DNA of 64,000 nucleotides. Source: Martelella alba. Lineage in GTDB: Bacteria > Pseudomonadota > Alphaproteobacteria > Rhizobiales > Rhizobiaceae. Below, one piece after another: positions 42,429 through 50,683 of this stretch. Position 1 is the first letter of the stretch, and each line of letters starts with the position of its first letter. Location of the stretch: NCBI RefSeq assembly GCF_006516955.1, contig NZ_VHLG01000007.1:1-64000 (forward strand). The letters are read 5' to 3'. The notes under the pieces are model-generated. The model was not told the origin of the DNA and did no database searches. It worked only from the letters and a program-made list of their open reading frames with translations. A program made the translations under genes and the position numbers.

Positions 42429-43925
42429 TCAGGCCGCTTCGGAAGCGGAGGCTGCTGTTATAAGCGCCTGTGTGGTCAGGGCATCGCCCGACAATTCTTT
42501 GATGATCTGGCCGCGTGAGAAAACCAGCGCCCGATGGCAGATATTGGCGATCTCCTCGAAGTCGGTCGAAACGATAACGACCGCGAGCCCGGCCTCCACA
42601 GAGCGGGCAATCAGGCGGTAGATCTCCGCCTTGGCACCGACATCGACGCCGGCCGTCGGGTCTTCGGCAATCAGCAGCCTGCGCCCGGTGGCCAGCCAGC
42701 GACCGACGACCACCTTTTGCTGATTTCCGCCGGAAAGCGCCTCGACGGGCAGTTCAGGATCATTCGGCCGCAAGCCGACGCTCTCGCCAATGCGCGACGA
42801 CAGGGCTGCCTCGCTGAATTGGGTAAGGAAAGTAAACAGGCCGCGTTTGCTGGCACCGGGGTTCATGAACATGTTTTCCCGCACGGAAAGCGACATGGCG
42901 ATGGATTCTTCCGTCCTGTCGCGGGCAATCAGGCCGATACCGGCATGCATGGCCGTGATTGGTGAGGAAAGATCCGGTGCCTCGCCATCCATAAGCACCT
43001 TGCCCCGCGAAGGCTGGGCGCCGAACAGTGCCCGGCCAACCGCCTCCTGACCGGCACCGCGCAGACCGACAAGGCCTAGAAGTTCGCCCTGGCGGATTTC
43101 CATGGAGACCGGGCCGATGGCCGGGCAGGTGAGGTCCTTTACCGTGACCAGCGCCTTGCCGGCTGCTGCTGTGGACTTGACGAAGACTTCACTGGCCTTG
43201 CTGCCGACGATCATTTCGATCAGTTCGGCTGCACTCGTTTCACCGACCGACTTTTCGCCGACCAGCTGGCCGTCGCGCAGCACGGCTACCCGATCCGCGA
43301 TGCGGAAAATCTCGTCCAGGCGGTGGGATACGTAGATCATGCCGACGCCATGCTGCTTTAACGGCCTTATGGCCTCAAACAGCCGCTCGACTTCATCGGC
43401 GGGAAGGCTTGCCGTCGGCTCGTCCAGCACCAGCACATCGGCATTTGTCGCCAGTGCCCGGGCAATGGCGACGAGTGCCTTTTCCGTGCGGGTCAGGCTG
43501 GAAACCCGTGTCTGCGGATCGAAATCACAGCCGACAAGCTTCAATGCCCTGGCGGCGCGATCATCGGTCGAGGACCAGTCGATCAGGCCGGAACGCATCG
43601 AAAAACCCTGTGCCAGTCCGACATTTTCGCCGACTGTCATCCATTCGATCAGCCCCATATCCTGGTGGATGAAGGCGATCGGCTGGCGTTGCTGCGGTCG
43701 GGGCGGGCGGTGAATATAGGGTTCACCGCGAAAACGGATCTCACCGCCATCCGGCTTGTGAATACCCGCAAGTGTCTTGATAAGTGTGGATTTTCCAGCA
43801 CCGTTTTCACCCAGAAGCGCCAGGATCTCACCCTTTCCAAGGGTCAGCGACACATTGGTCAGGGCGTTGGTGCCACCGAATATCTTGGTGATTGAACGAA
43901 ACTCAACGAGCTTGTCATCTTCCAT
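42429..43925 (-). CDS. CUT2 ABC ATPase, two-domain RbsA-like
   Basis: A 498-residue ATPase with two fused nucleotide-binding domains. The first has Walker A GENGAGKST (about 37-45), signature-like VSSLTRTEKALVAIARAL (canonical LSGGQ replaced by LTRTE) and Walker B VLVLDEPTASL. The second has the usual degenerate Walker A (GLRGAGQEAVG), a canonical LSGGNQQKVVVGRWL and LLIAEDPTAGVD. This asymmetry is normal for RbsA. It is the first gene after the operator at 43960-43973, which sits 35 bases upstream of its start, so its operon should be repressed by the GntR-like protein. Confidence 0.88.
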   Translation of the reverse strand: MEDDKLVEFRSITKIFGGTNALTNVSLTLGKGEILALLGENGAGKSTLIKTLAGIHKPDGGEIRFRGEPYIHRPPRPQQRQPIAFIHQDMGLIEWMTVGENVGLAQGFSMRSGLIDWSSTDDRAARALKLVGCDFDPQTRVSSLTRTEKALVAIARALATNADVLVLDEPTASLPADEVERLFEAIRPLKQHGVGMIYVSHRLDEIFRIADRVAVLRDGQLVGEKSVGETSAAELIEMIVGSKASEVFVKSTAAAGKALVTVKDLTCPAIGPVSMEIRQGELLGLVGLRGAGQEAVGRALFGAQPSRGKVLMDGEAPDLSSPITAMHAGIGLIARDRTEESIAMSLSVRENMFMNPGASKRGLFTFLTQFSEAALSSRIGESVGLRPNDPELPVEALSGGNQQKVVVGRWLATGRRLLIAEDPTAGVDVGAKAEIYRLIARSVEAGLAVVIVSTDFEEIANICHRALVFSRGQIIKELSGDALTTQALITAASASEAA

Positions 43926-43959
43926 CGAGTATTCCTCCCAAAACCTCGAATGACATATT

Positions 43960-43973
43960 TGTTATCGATAACA
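43960..43973. promoter_or_regulatory. GntR-type operator in front of the CUT2 operon
   Basis: TGTTATCGATAACA, identical to 38824-38837. On the minus strand a TTGACA (complement of 43982-43987) lies just upstream of it and can serve as -35 for the ATPase gene; a matching -10 is weak. Confidence 0.8.
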
Positions 43974-44130
43974 TCAATAGATGTCAAGTTTGAAGTTTCT
44001 GACCGCGCCGGGTGAGAGGGAGGCTGCGGAGCCCGCGCGGACTGGCCATAACGCTGAAACCTGCAAAGCTGTGCCGGGCGGGGATGGGCAGGCGTTGAAC
44101 CCCGCTGATTTTTCCGGGCCGGGGGCGGCC

Positions 44131-45183
44131 TCAGGTGCTTTCGCGTAGCAGGACCTGGTAGGGCGTCAGTATCAGTTCGTCACCGGCAAGGTCGTCGCCT
44201 GCGATCCGGCGCAGCAGCTTTTCAGCCGCGAAACGTCCGATATCGCGGCAGCCGACGTCAACTGTCGTGATGCGCGGGTGGCAAAAGGCTGAAATCTCAT
44301 AGTCGCCGAAGCCGGCGATGGCGATGTCGCCCGGTACCTTGATGCCACGACGCTGGCACTCCATCAGGGCGCCGAAGGCGGAGAGATCGGATACACAGAG
44401 CACGACTTCCGTATCCGGCCAGCGCTCCAGCATGGAGACGATGGCCTGGGCGCCCTGCTGGATGGTGATCGGCGGAACGCCGAAGGAGATCAGCCGTCCC
44501 GGCTCAAGACCGAGCTCGCCAATCGCCTGGAGAAAGCCCTGGCGACGCATGCTGCCGCGCGTGTCGCGTGCCGTCGTGCCGCCGATATAGCCGAATTTTC
44601 GGTAGCCCTTGGCCGCCAGTACCTTGACGAGGTCGCTCATGACCGCGCTGTTGGAAAAGCCGACAACGCTATCGATCGGTTGCTCTGGAATTTCCCAGGT
44701 TTCAACCACGGGAATGCCGGAATTTTGCAGCATGCGCCGGGCCGATGGCGTATGCGCGCCACCGGTCAGGATGATGCCTTCGGGGCGGCGTTGCAACATC
44801 GATTGGATCAGCCGCTCTTCCTTGTCCTGCGAATAATCGGTGTAGCCAAGCAGAAGCTGCAGGCCGGATTGCTCGATCGCTTCGGTGATGCCCTGGGCTG
44901 TTTCGGAAAAATTCGAATTGTTGATTGAGGGTATAAGCGCGGCAATGAAGCCCGTCTTGCGCGATGACAGCGAGCCGGCCGACTGGTCCAGCACGTAGCC
45001 AAGTTGATCCACGGCTTCGAGAATGCGCTTGCGGGTTTCCTTCGAGACGCGGCCGTCCTTTTTCAGGGCGCGCGATACCGTCATGGTTGAGACATCGGCA
45101 AGCCGGGCGACATCGGCCATTGTCGGTGCGGCCCCCTGGCGTATGACGTCTTTCGCTGTCCTGTTCTTGTCCCCTGTCGGCAA
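44131..45183 (-). CDS. gntR: LacI-family gluconate-type repressor
   Basis: A 350-residue LacI-family repressor. The helix-turn-helix MADVARLADVSTMTVSRALK is near residues 22-41, with hinge LDQSAGSLSSRKTG and an effector domain with SRRMLQ-, VVETWEI- and GYIGGTTARDTRGSMRRQGF segments as in gluconate repressors. I chose a TTG start at 45181-45183 because GGAGAG lies eight bases upstream; an ATG at 45246 has no ribosome site. It lies amid four copies of the operator that resembles E. coli GntR sites, so it is the probable regulator of the whole 36-48 kb regulon. Confidence 0.82.
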   Translation of the reverse strand: MPTGDKNRTAKDVIRQGAAPTMADVARLADVSTMTVSRALKKDGRVSKETRKRILEAVDQLGYVLDQSAGSLSSRKTGFIAALIPSINNSNFSETAQGITEAIEQSGLQLLLGYTDYSQDKEERLIQSMLQRRPEGIILTGGAHTPSARRMLQNSGIPVVETWEIPEQPIDSVVGFSNSAVMSDLVKVLAAKGYRKFGYIGGTTARDTRGSMRRQGFLQAIGELGLEPGRLISFGVPPITIQQGAQAIVSMLERWPDTEVVLCVSDLSAFGALMECQRRGIKVPGDIAIAGFGDYEISAFCHPRITTVDVGCRDIGRFAAEKLLRRIAGDDLAGDELILTPYQVLLREST

Positions 45184-45528
45184 TGCCCGCTCTCCGCAAA
45201 ACTGATATCTGAAACGATGACCGCCAGAAGGCTGCAACCGCTGCATGGTCAGATTTATATAAACCCTGTCTGCGTGCGATGCGACCGATCGTTGCGCTGG
45301 CTTCTGGTTTCCCGGTTGCGATGGGACGCTTGACAGACTTCGCTATTGTTGTTCATATCATGGCTGTTATCGATATCATATGAAAATTTCATGCCAGGGT
45401 CGTTCGGTCGCGTGTGTGAGCCGGTATTGTGGTCGCAATTGCCTGAGGCAAGTAAGATAAAACATTTCCCGTCGGGTCGATGCCTTCAAGGGGCGCTCAT
45501 CGGCGGGGGCAGGTTTCGGGAGGAGACC
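45184..45528. other. Divergent control region of the repressor and lactonase genes
   Basis: Holds a TTGACA (45330-45335) with TCATAT 17 bases later (45353-45358) as likely plus-strand promoter, and the operator variant at 45365-45378 just downstream. The frame of the lactonase extends back into this region but without a ribosome site, so the remainder is leader. Confidence 0.5.
45365..45378. promoter_or_regulatory. GntR-type operator variant TGTTATCGATATCA
   Basis: Differs from the perfect palindrome at one position. It covers about +1 to +15 of the predicted lactonase transcript. Confidence 0.7.
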
Positions 45529-46455
45529 ATGTTCGGTGTTATCGAAGGAAGCGGTTTCGAGGTGCTCGATCCGCGGTTTGAGTGCTGTTTTGTCGGTCAC
45601 GCCAGGCTGGAACGGCTCTGGACAGGCGGGCGCTGGCTGGAAGGGCCAGCCTGGTTTGGCGCCGGGCGCTATCTCGTTTTTTCCGATATTCCGAACAACC
45701 GCATGATGCGGTTTGATGAGACAAATGGCGTCGTTTCGGTGTTCCGTGTGCCCGCCAACAATGCCAATGGCAACACGCTCGACAATGAGGGGCGGCTTGT
45801 TACATGTGAGCATTTGACCCGGCGCATCACCCGTACGGAATTTGATGGGTCGGTTCGCGTGATTGCCGATCGTTTCGATGGTGCGCGCTTCAATTCCCCC
45901 AATGATGTTACGGTCAGGTCTGATGGCACGATCTGGTTCACGGATCCCTCCTACGGCATCATGCATGATTATGAGGGGGATTATGGCGAGCCGGAGATAG
46001 CTGGCTGCCATGTCTATTGTGCCGACCCGGCTTCGGGATCTGTGACCCGGGTCATCGATAGGATGGAAAAGCCGAACGGAATAGCCTTTTCCCCGGATGA
46101 AAGCCTGCTCTATGTGGCCGATACCGGCGCGACCCATCTTTCCGGCGGACCACGTCACATTCGGGTATTCAAGGCGGACAGTGGAATGCAGCTGCGCGAT
46201 TGCGGCGTTTTCGCAACCTGCACCAACGGGCTATTTGACGGGTTTCGCGTTGACCGGTCAGGTCGGATCTGGGCGAGCGCCGCAGACGGCGTTCACTGCT
46301 ATCACACTGATGGAACACTGATCGGCAAGATCCATGTGCCGGAAGCGGTGTCCAACCTGACGTTCGGCGGGGCAAAACGTAACCGGCTCTTCATCACCGC
46401 TTCCACCTCTCTTTATGCAATCTATGTCACGGCCAATGGCTGTAAACTGGGATAA
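45529..46455 (+). CDS. SMP-30/gluconolactonase-family lactonase
   Basis: A 308-residue six-bladed beta-propeller hydrolase opening sugar lactones to aldonates. Metal ligands are visible: Glu in WLEGPAWF, Asn in NSPNDVTV, Asn in KPNGIAFSP and Asp in LYVADTGA. FTDPSYG is another family mark. The start at 45529 is set by GGGAGGAGACC; the frame is open for 61 codons more but without ribosome site or homology. No signal peptide, so cytoplasmic. It feeds the gluconate/idonate route when the imported or oxidised substrate is a lactone. Confidence 0.88.
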   Translation: MFGVIEGSGFEVLDPRFECCFVGHARLERLWTGGRWLEGPAWFGAGRYLVFSDIPNNRMMRFDETNGVVSVFRVPANNANGNTLDNEGRLVTCEHLTRRITRTEFDGSVRVIADRFDGARFNSPNDVTVRSDGTIWFTDPSYGIMHDYEGDYGEPEIAGCHVYCADPASGSVTRVIDRMEKPNGIAFSPDESLLYVADTGATHLSGGPRHIRVFKADSGMQLRDCGVFATCTNGLFDGFRVDRSGRIWASAADGVHCYHTDGTLIGKIHVPEAVSNLTFGGAKRNRLFITASTSLYAIYVTANGCKLG

Positions 46456-46459
46456 TGAA

Positions 46460-47335
46460 ATGTTGACGGTCGCATTTATCGGAACGGGCCTCATGGGGGC
46501 ACCCATGGCGAAAAACCTGCTGAAGGCCGGTTTTTCGGTCACTGTCTGGAACCGGAGCAGGGCCAAGGCTGAAGCGCTCGTACCCTTTGGCGCAAGGCTT
46601 GCGGAAACGCCGGAAGAGGCCGTAGCTGCCGCTGAGGTTGTCATCACCATGCTGTCAGATGGCCCGGCTGTCGCCGACTTTCTGTTCGCGCATGGCGTGG
46701 CTGCGAAAATCTGCAAAGGCGCAACCGTCATTGACATGAGCTCCATCCGTCCGGCTGAGGCGCGCGACCATGCCGAACGGCTTGCAGCACTGGGGATTTA
46801 TCACATTGATGCCCCTGTGAGCGGCGGCACCAAGGGAGCGGAGGACGGTCGCCTGGCGATCATGGCGGGTGGCGAAGCAGGCCATTTCGAACCGCTGATG
46901 CCGCTGTTTTCAGCCATGGGGCAGGCTATCCTTCTTGGTCCGGCTGGCAGCGGTCAGCTGGCCAAACTCGCCAATCAGGCGATTGTCGCCATCACGATAG
47001 GCGCGGTTGCCGAAGCCACGCTCATGGTGCGAGAGGGCGGGATTGATCCTGCGGCCTTCCGGGCAGTTCTCAAGGGCGGCTTTGCCGATTCCGTCATCCT
47101 GCAACAACACGGAAAGCGGATGCAGGATGGCGATTTCGTGCCGGGCGGCCGCACCGTCTTTCAGCTCAAGGATCTAGAGAATGTCCTGTCTGAATGCCGT
47201 GAGATGGGGCTGGAATTGCCACTGACGACGCTTCAGCGAGATCGTTTTGCTGATCTGGTCGAGCGTCTTGATGGCGGCGATCTCGACCATTCGGCGCTTT
47301 TTCTGCAATTGCTTGACTGCAATCACCGCCGCTGA
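46460..47335 (+). CDS. HIBADH-family NAD(P)-dependent dehydrogenase, second copy
   Basis: A 291-residue beta-hydroxyacid dehydrogenase. GTGLMGAPMAKNLLKAG (residues 8-24) is the nucleotide motif with N-R-S after it (NADP-type WNRSRAK), then DAPVSGGTKGAEDG (substrate loop) and AKLANQAIVAIT with the catalytic Lys. It resembles tartronate semialdehyde reductase or 2-hydroxy-3-oxopropionate reductase. The ATG at 46460 follows the lactonase stop by four bases. Together with the copy at 36563 the regulon has two such enzymes, presumably with different substrates. Confidence 0.82.
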   Translation: MLTVAFIGTGLMGAPMAKNLLKAGFSVTVWNRSRAKAEALVPFGARLAETPEEAVAAAEVVITMLSDGPAVADFLFAHGVAAKICKGATVIDMSSIRPAEARDHAERLAALGIYHIDAPVSGGTKGAEDGRLAIMAGGEAGHFEPLMPLFSAMGQAILLGPAGSGQLAKLANQAIVAITIGAVAEATLMVREGGIDPAAFRAVLKGGFADSVILQQHGKRMQDGDFVPGGRTVFQLKDLENVLSECREMGLELPLTTLQRDRFADLVERLDGGDLDHSALFLQLLDCNHRR

Positions 47336-47370
47336 ACAGCCGGTGGTGCCGGTATTTTTGCGATATTGAA

Positions 47371-47384
47371 TGATATCGATAACA
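47371..47384. promoter_or_regulatory. GntR-type operator variant TGATATCGATAACA
   Basis: One position off the palindrome. It is followed directly by TAATTTTG so that CATAAT (47383-47388) can act as -10, the same geometry as at 38836-38841. It lies 22 bases before the start codon of the 2-hydroxyacid dehydrogenase. Confidence 0.7.
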
Positions 47385-47405
47385 TAATTTTGAATGGAGA
47401 CTCCC

Positions 47406-48353
47406 ATGAGCAAAGTCGAAATCCTGCAGATCGGCCCCTATCCGAGCTGGGACGATGAGCGTCTGAATGCACATTTCACCATGCACCGCTATTTCGACGT
47501 CGAGGACAAAAAGGCCTTTCTCGCAGCCCATGCGGGCAGTATCCGCGGCATTGCCACGCGGGGCGAACTGGGAGCCGACCGGGCGTTGATCGCAGCACTT
47601 CCGGCGCTGGAAATCATCAGCGTTTACGGCGTTGGCTATGATGCGGTTGACCTTGAGGCGGCGCGCGAACGCGGCATTCGCGTCACCAATACGCCGGATG
47701 TTCTGACCAGGGATGTGGCCGATCTCGGCGTCGCCATGATGCTTTGCCTCTCGCGCGGCATGATCGGCGCGGAAAGCTGGGTGCGCAGTGGCAACTGGGC
47801 CGGAAAGGGGCTCTATCCGCTCATGCATCGCGTTCATGGCAAACGTGCCGGCATTCTCGGCCTTGGCCGGATCGGCTATGAGGTGGCGCGCCGCCTGGCC
47901 GGTTTCGACATGGAGATTGCCTACAGCGACATCGCGCCCAAGGATTATGCCGCTGACTGGCGCTTTGTTGATAATGCGGTGGCGCTTGCCGAACAGTCTG
48001 ATTTCCTGTTCGTGACGCTTGCCGCGTCTGCTGCCACGCGTCACATCGTCAATCACGATGTGATCACTGCTCTCGGCGCTGAAGGCATGCTGATCAATAT
48101 TTCGCGCGCCTCCAATATCGATGAGGGCGCTCTTTTGGTCGCGCTGGAGAAGAAAGAGCTCGGTTCGGCCGCACTCGACGTGTTCGAGGGCGAGCCGAAG
48201 ATCAACCCGCGCTTTCTGGCGCTTGATAATGTACTTTTGCAGCCGCATCACGCATCCGGTACCTATGAGACGCGCAAGGCTATGGGCAAACTTGTTTTTG
48301 ACAATCTCGCCGCGCATTTTGCCGGTGAGAGCCTGCTGACGCCTGTGCTGTGA
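47406..48353 (+). CDS. D-2-hydroxyacid dehydrogenase (glyoxylate/hydroxypyruvate or 2-ketogluconate reductase type)
   Basis: A 315-residue D-isomer-specific dehydrogenase. The NAD domain has GLGRIGYEVARRLAGF (about 148-163). The catalytic residues are Arg in ISRASNIDEG, Glu in DVFEGEPKI and His in LQPHHASGT; SVYGVGYDAVDL and TPDVLTRDVADL precede the domain. 2-Ketogluconate reductases belong here, so a role in the regulon is reducing 2-ketogluconate to gluconate, or glyoxylate metabolism. The ATG at 47406 follows GGAGA. It has its own operator and promoter. Confidence 0.85.
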   Translation: MSKVEILQIGPYPSWDDERLNAHFTMHRYFDVEDKKAFLAAHAGSIRGIATRGELGADRALIAALPALEIISVYGVGYDAVDLEAARERGIRVTNTPDVLTRDVADLGVAMMLCLSRGMIGAESWVRSGNWAGKGLYPLMHRVHGKRAGILGLGRIGYEVARRLAGFDMEIAYSDIAPKDYAADWRFVDNAVALAEQSDFLFVTLAASAATRHIVNHDVITALGAEGMLINISRASNIDEGALLVALEKKELGSAALDVFEGEPKINPRFLALDNVLLQPHHASGTYETRKAMGKLVFDNLAAHFAGESLLTPVL

Positions 48354-48614
48354 TACTGCGGGTCTGAGCACGCGGATCTCGTGATGCGCAGTCTTTGCAC
48401 CGCGTATCAACGTGATTTGGTTTGGCTGTCAAACTGGCGGTCGCCGAGATCGCGATGATTTCGGTTTTGATCCCTGTCATTTCAAATGGCATCCCTCTCG
48501 TGACATGTTGATATCGCTGGACAATCGGGGAAGGCTGACGGATGCTTGGCCTTTGCGAGAGGGAGAGATCGTCCAGCGCTGATCAGGCAGTGTCTGCGAT
48601 CGGGAGGACCGCGA

Positions 48615-50453
48615 ATGCAGGCGATAGGCCGGAGTTTGAAGACGACGCTTCTGGCGATTGCCGTTTCCGGCTTGCTGGTTGGCCTTGTTCTGCTGCTTTT
48701 GGGGTATCCCGCACCTGCGGCCATGGTCTGGGGTATTGGCGTCGTGCCGGCGTTGTTTTTCCTTGTCCTGGAGATTGTACGTTCGCTGGCACGGGGAGAG
48801 GTTGGACTTGATGTCGTCGCAGCCCTCTCCATGTCGGCGGCTTTGATGTTTGGTGAGGCGCTTGCCGCCGCCGTCATTGCGGTCATGTATTCCGGCGGCA
48901 CCTTTCTCGAAAGCTTTGCCGAGGGCAGGGCACGGCGCGAGATGCATGATCTTCTCTCGCGCGTGCCACGCACGGCAACACGGCATCAAAATGGCGGTCT
49001 GGAAGAGGTCCTGCTTGATGCCGTCACGCCCGGTGACCGGCTGTTTGTCCGTCAGGGCGAGGCGGTGCCGGTTGATGGGCGGCTTGTATCGTCGGTGGCC
49101 TTTCTCGACACCTCGCCGCTGACCGGCGAATCCCTGCCGGCGCGTTATGATGGCGGTGCCGAGTTGATGAGCGGCTCGATGAATGCCGGCGAGGCCTTTG
49201 ACATGGTCGCCGCCCGATCGGCCGGTGACAGCACCTATGCCGGTATTGTCCGTCTGGTCGAAGCCGCACAGCAATCGCGTGCACCCATGTCGCGGATGGC
49301 GGATCTGTGGTCGCTCGGCTTTCTCGCGGTCACGGTGATATTGGCGGCAGCGGCCTGGTGGTTCACCGGCGACCCCATCCGGGCGGTGGCGGTTCTGGTC
49401 GTTGCAACGCCCTGTCCCCTCATTCTGGCTGTCCCGGTAGCGTTGGTTGCCGGGATGTCGCGGGCGGCGCATTTCGGGGTGCTGATCAAGGGGGCGGCGG
49501 CGCTGGAGGCTATGGCCCGCATCAAGACGCTTATTGTCGACAAGACCGGTACATTGACGGAAGGGCGACCGCAGATCGTATCCGTTGATCTGCGTGCAGC
49601 CTTTTCGGAAAGTGAGGTTCTGCACTATGCTGCAGCGCTGGATCAGGCGTCCAAACACCCGGTCGGCCAGGCTGTCGTGGCGCAGGCGCAGGCTGAGGGC
49701 TTGGTGCTGCCCGTGCCACAGGCAGTGTCCGAATTTCCGGGCGAAGGGCTTTCAGGCCGTATCGAGGGGCATGACATACTGGTTGGCGGGGCTGGTTTCG
49801 TCGCCTCAAGGCTGGGATCCGGTCCGATAAGCCCTCCTGAAAAAACAGCCGGATCCGTGCTGGTGGCCGTTGCCGTGGATGGTGTTCTCGCGGGTTATCT
49901 CATTATGGCAGATCCTCTGCGCCAGGAAGCGGGGGCCATGCTTGATGGATTGCGTCAGCAAGGGATCAAGAAAATTCTGCTGGCCACCGGCGACCGCGCT
50001 GCGGTCGCCGAAAAGGTGACAGAGGGCCTCGGGCTGGATGGCGTCCATGCGGGGCTGACGCCGGATCAGAAGGTGGCTCTGGTGATTGCCGAGCGCAACG
50101 ATGCGGCGGTGATGATGGTCGGCGACGGGATCAATGACGCGCCGGCGCTGGCGGCTGCCGATGTTGGTGTCGCCATGGGCGCACGTGGCGCAGCGGCGTC
50201 TGCGGAAGCCGCCGATGTGGTTCTGCTCGTCGATCGGGTCGGGCAGTTGCGGCCCGGCATCGAGATTGCGCGCCGGGCGCGACACATCGCCCTTGAAAGC
50301 GTTGCCGTCGGGATAGGGCTTTCGGTTCTTGCCATGATTGCCGCGGCCTTTGGCTATCTGGTGCCGGTTGAGGGAGCTCTGCTGCAGGAGGTTATTGATG
50401 TGGCGGTTATCCTCAACGCACTCAGGGTTCTCAGGGTCAAGGTCACCGTTTAG
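48615..50453 (+). CDS. P1B-type metal-transporting ATPase with TPCP motif
   Basis: A 612-residue P-type ATPase. In order: TGES actuator loop (SPLTGESLP, about 170-173), ion-site motif ATPCPLILAVPVA (Thr265-Pro-Cys-Pro268), phosphorylation motif DKTGT (Asp309), nucleotide-binding SKHPVGQAV and hinge GDGINDAP. There are about six to eight membrane helices. It has no N-terminal CxxC metal domain and no C-terminal appendage. TPCP in the ion-site helix is the P1B-5 pattern described for rhizobial Nia (nickel/iron), but Nia carries a C-terminal hemerythrin domain that is absent here. Start chosen from GGGAGGACCGCG-ATG. Metal unknown; not clearly part of a neighbouring operon. Confidence 0.85.
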   Translation: MQAIGRSLKTTLLAIAVSGLLVGLVLLLLGYPAPAAMVWGIGVVPALFFLVLEIVRSLARGEVGLDVVAALSMSAALMFGEALAAAVIAVMYSGGTFLESFAEGRARREMHDLLSRVPRTATRHQNGGLEEVLLDAVTPGDRLFVRQGEAVPVDGRLVSSVAFLDTSPLTGESLPARYDGGAELMSGSMNAGEAFDMVAARSAGDSTYAGIVRLVEAAQQSRAPMSRMADLWSLGFLAVTVILAAAAWWFTGDPIRAVAVLVVATPCPLILAVPVALVAGMSRAAHFGVLIKGAAALEAMARIKTLIVDKTGTLTEGRPQIVSVDLRAAFSESEVLHYAAALDQASKHPVGQAVVAQAQAEGLVLPVPQAVSEFPGEGLSGRIEGHDILVGGAGFVASRLGSGPISPPEKTAGSVLVAVAVDGVLAGYLIMADPLRQEAGAMLDGLRQQGIKKILLATGDRAAVAEKVTEGLGLDGVHAGLTPDQKVALVIAERNDAAVMMVGDGINDAPALAAADVGVAMGARGAAASAEAADVVLLVDRVGQLRPGIEIARRARHIALESVAVGIGLSVLAMIAAAFGYLVPVEGALLQEVIDVAVILNALRVLRVKVTV

Positions 50454-50598
50454 GTTGCAGTGGGATAAAGTCAGTACGGCGCGCGCTGTCTCAGAGCCAC
50501 TTCGCCTGCACGCTGCTTTGCTGCACGAACAGGGTGGCGCCATGCCTGAAAAACGGCTGATGCAAACATTTATACCAAAAATGAACCGTTGTTGGCTT

Positions 50599-50616
50599 CG
50601 TTTGTCTCCACAAACG
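50599..50616. repeat. Perfect seven-base hairpin upstream of the serine hydrolase
   Basis: CGTTTGT-CTCC-ACAAACG. It may end the ATPase transcript (only a weak T-stretch follows, TTCTAGTTTAG) or be a regulator site for the next gene. Confidence 0.35.
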
Positions 50617-50683
50617 TTCTAGTTTAGTCATGGATTTGATACATGTTAAGTCAGCTAAAATGCAGGAATATCTGTAAGTGGGA

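Noticed and set aside
48477-49658. 393-codon antisense frame over the metal ATPase
   Set aside because: The plus-strand P-type ATPase motifs are complete; the antisense frame has low-complexity Arg/Gln/His composition.
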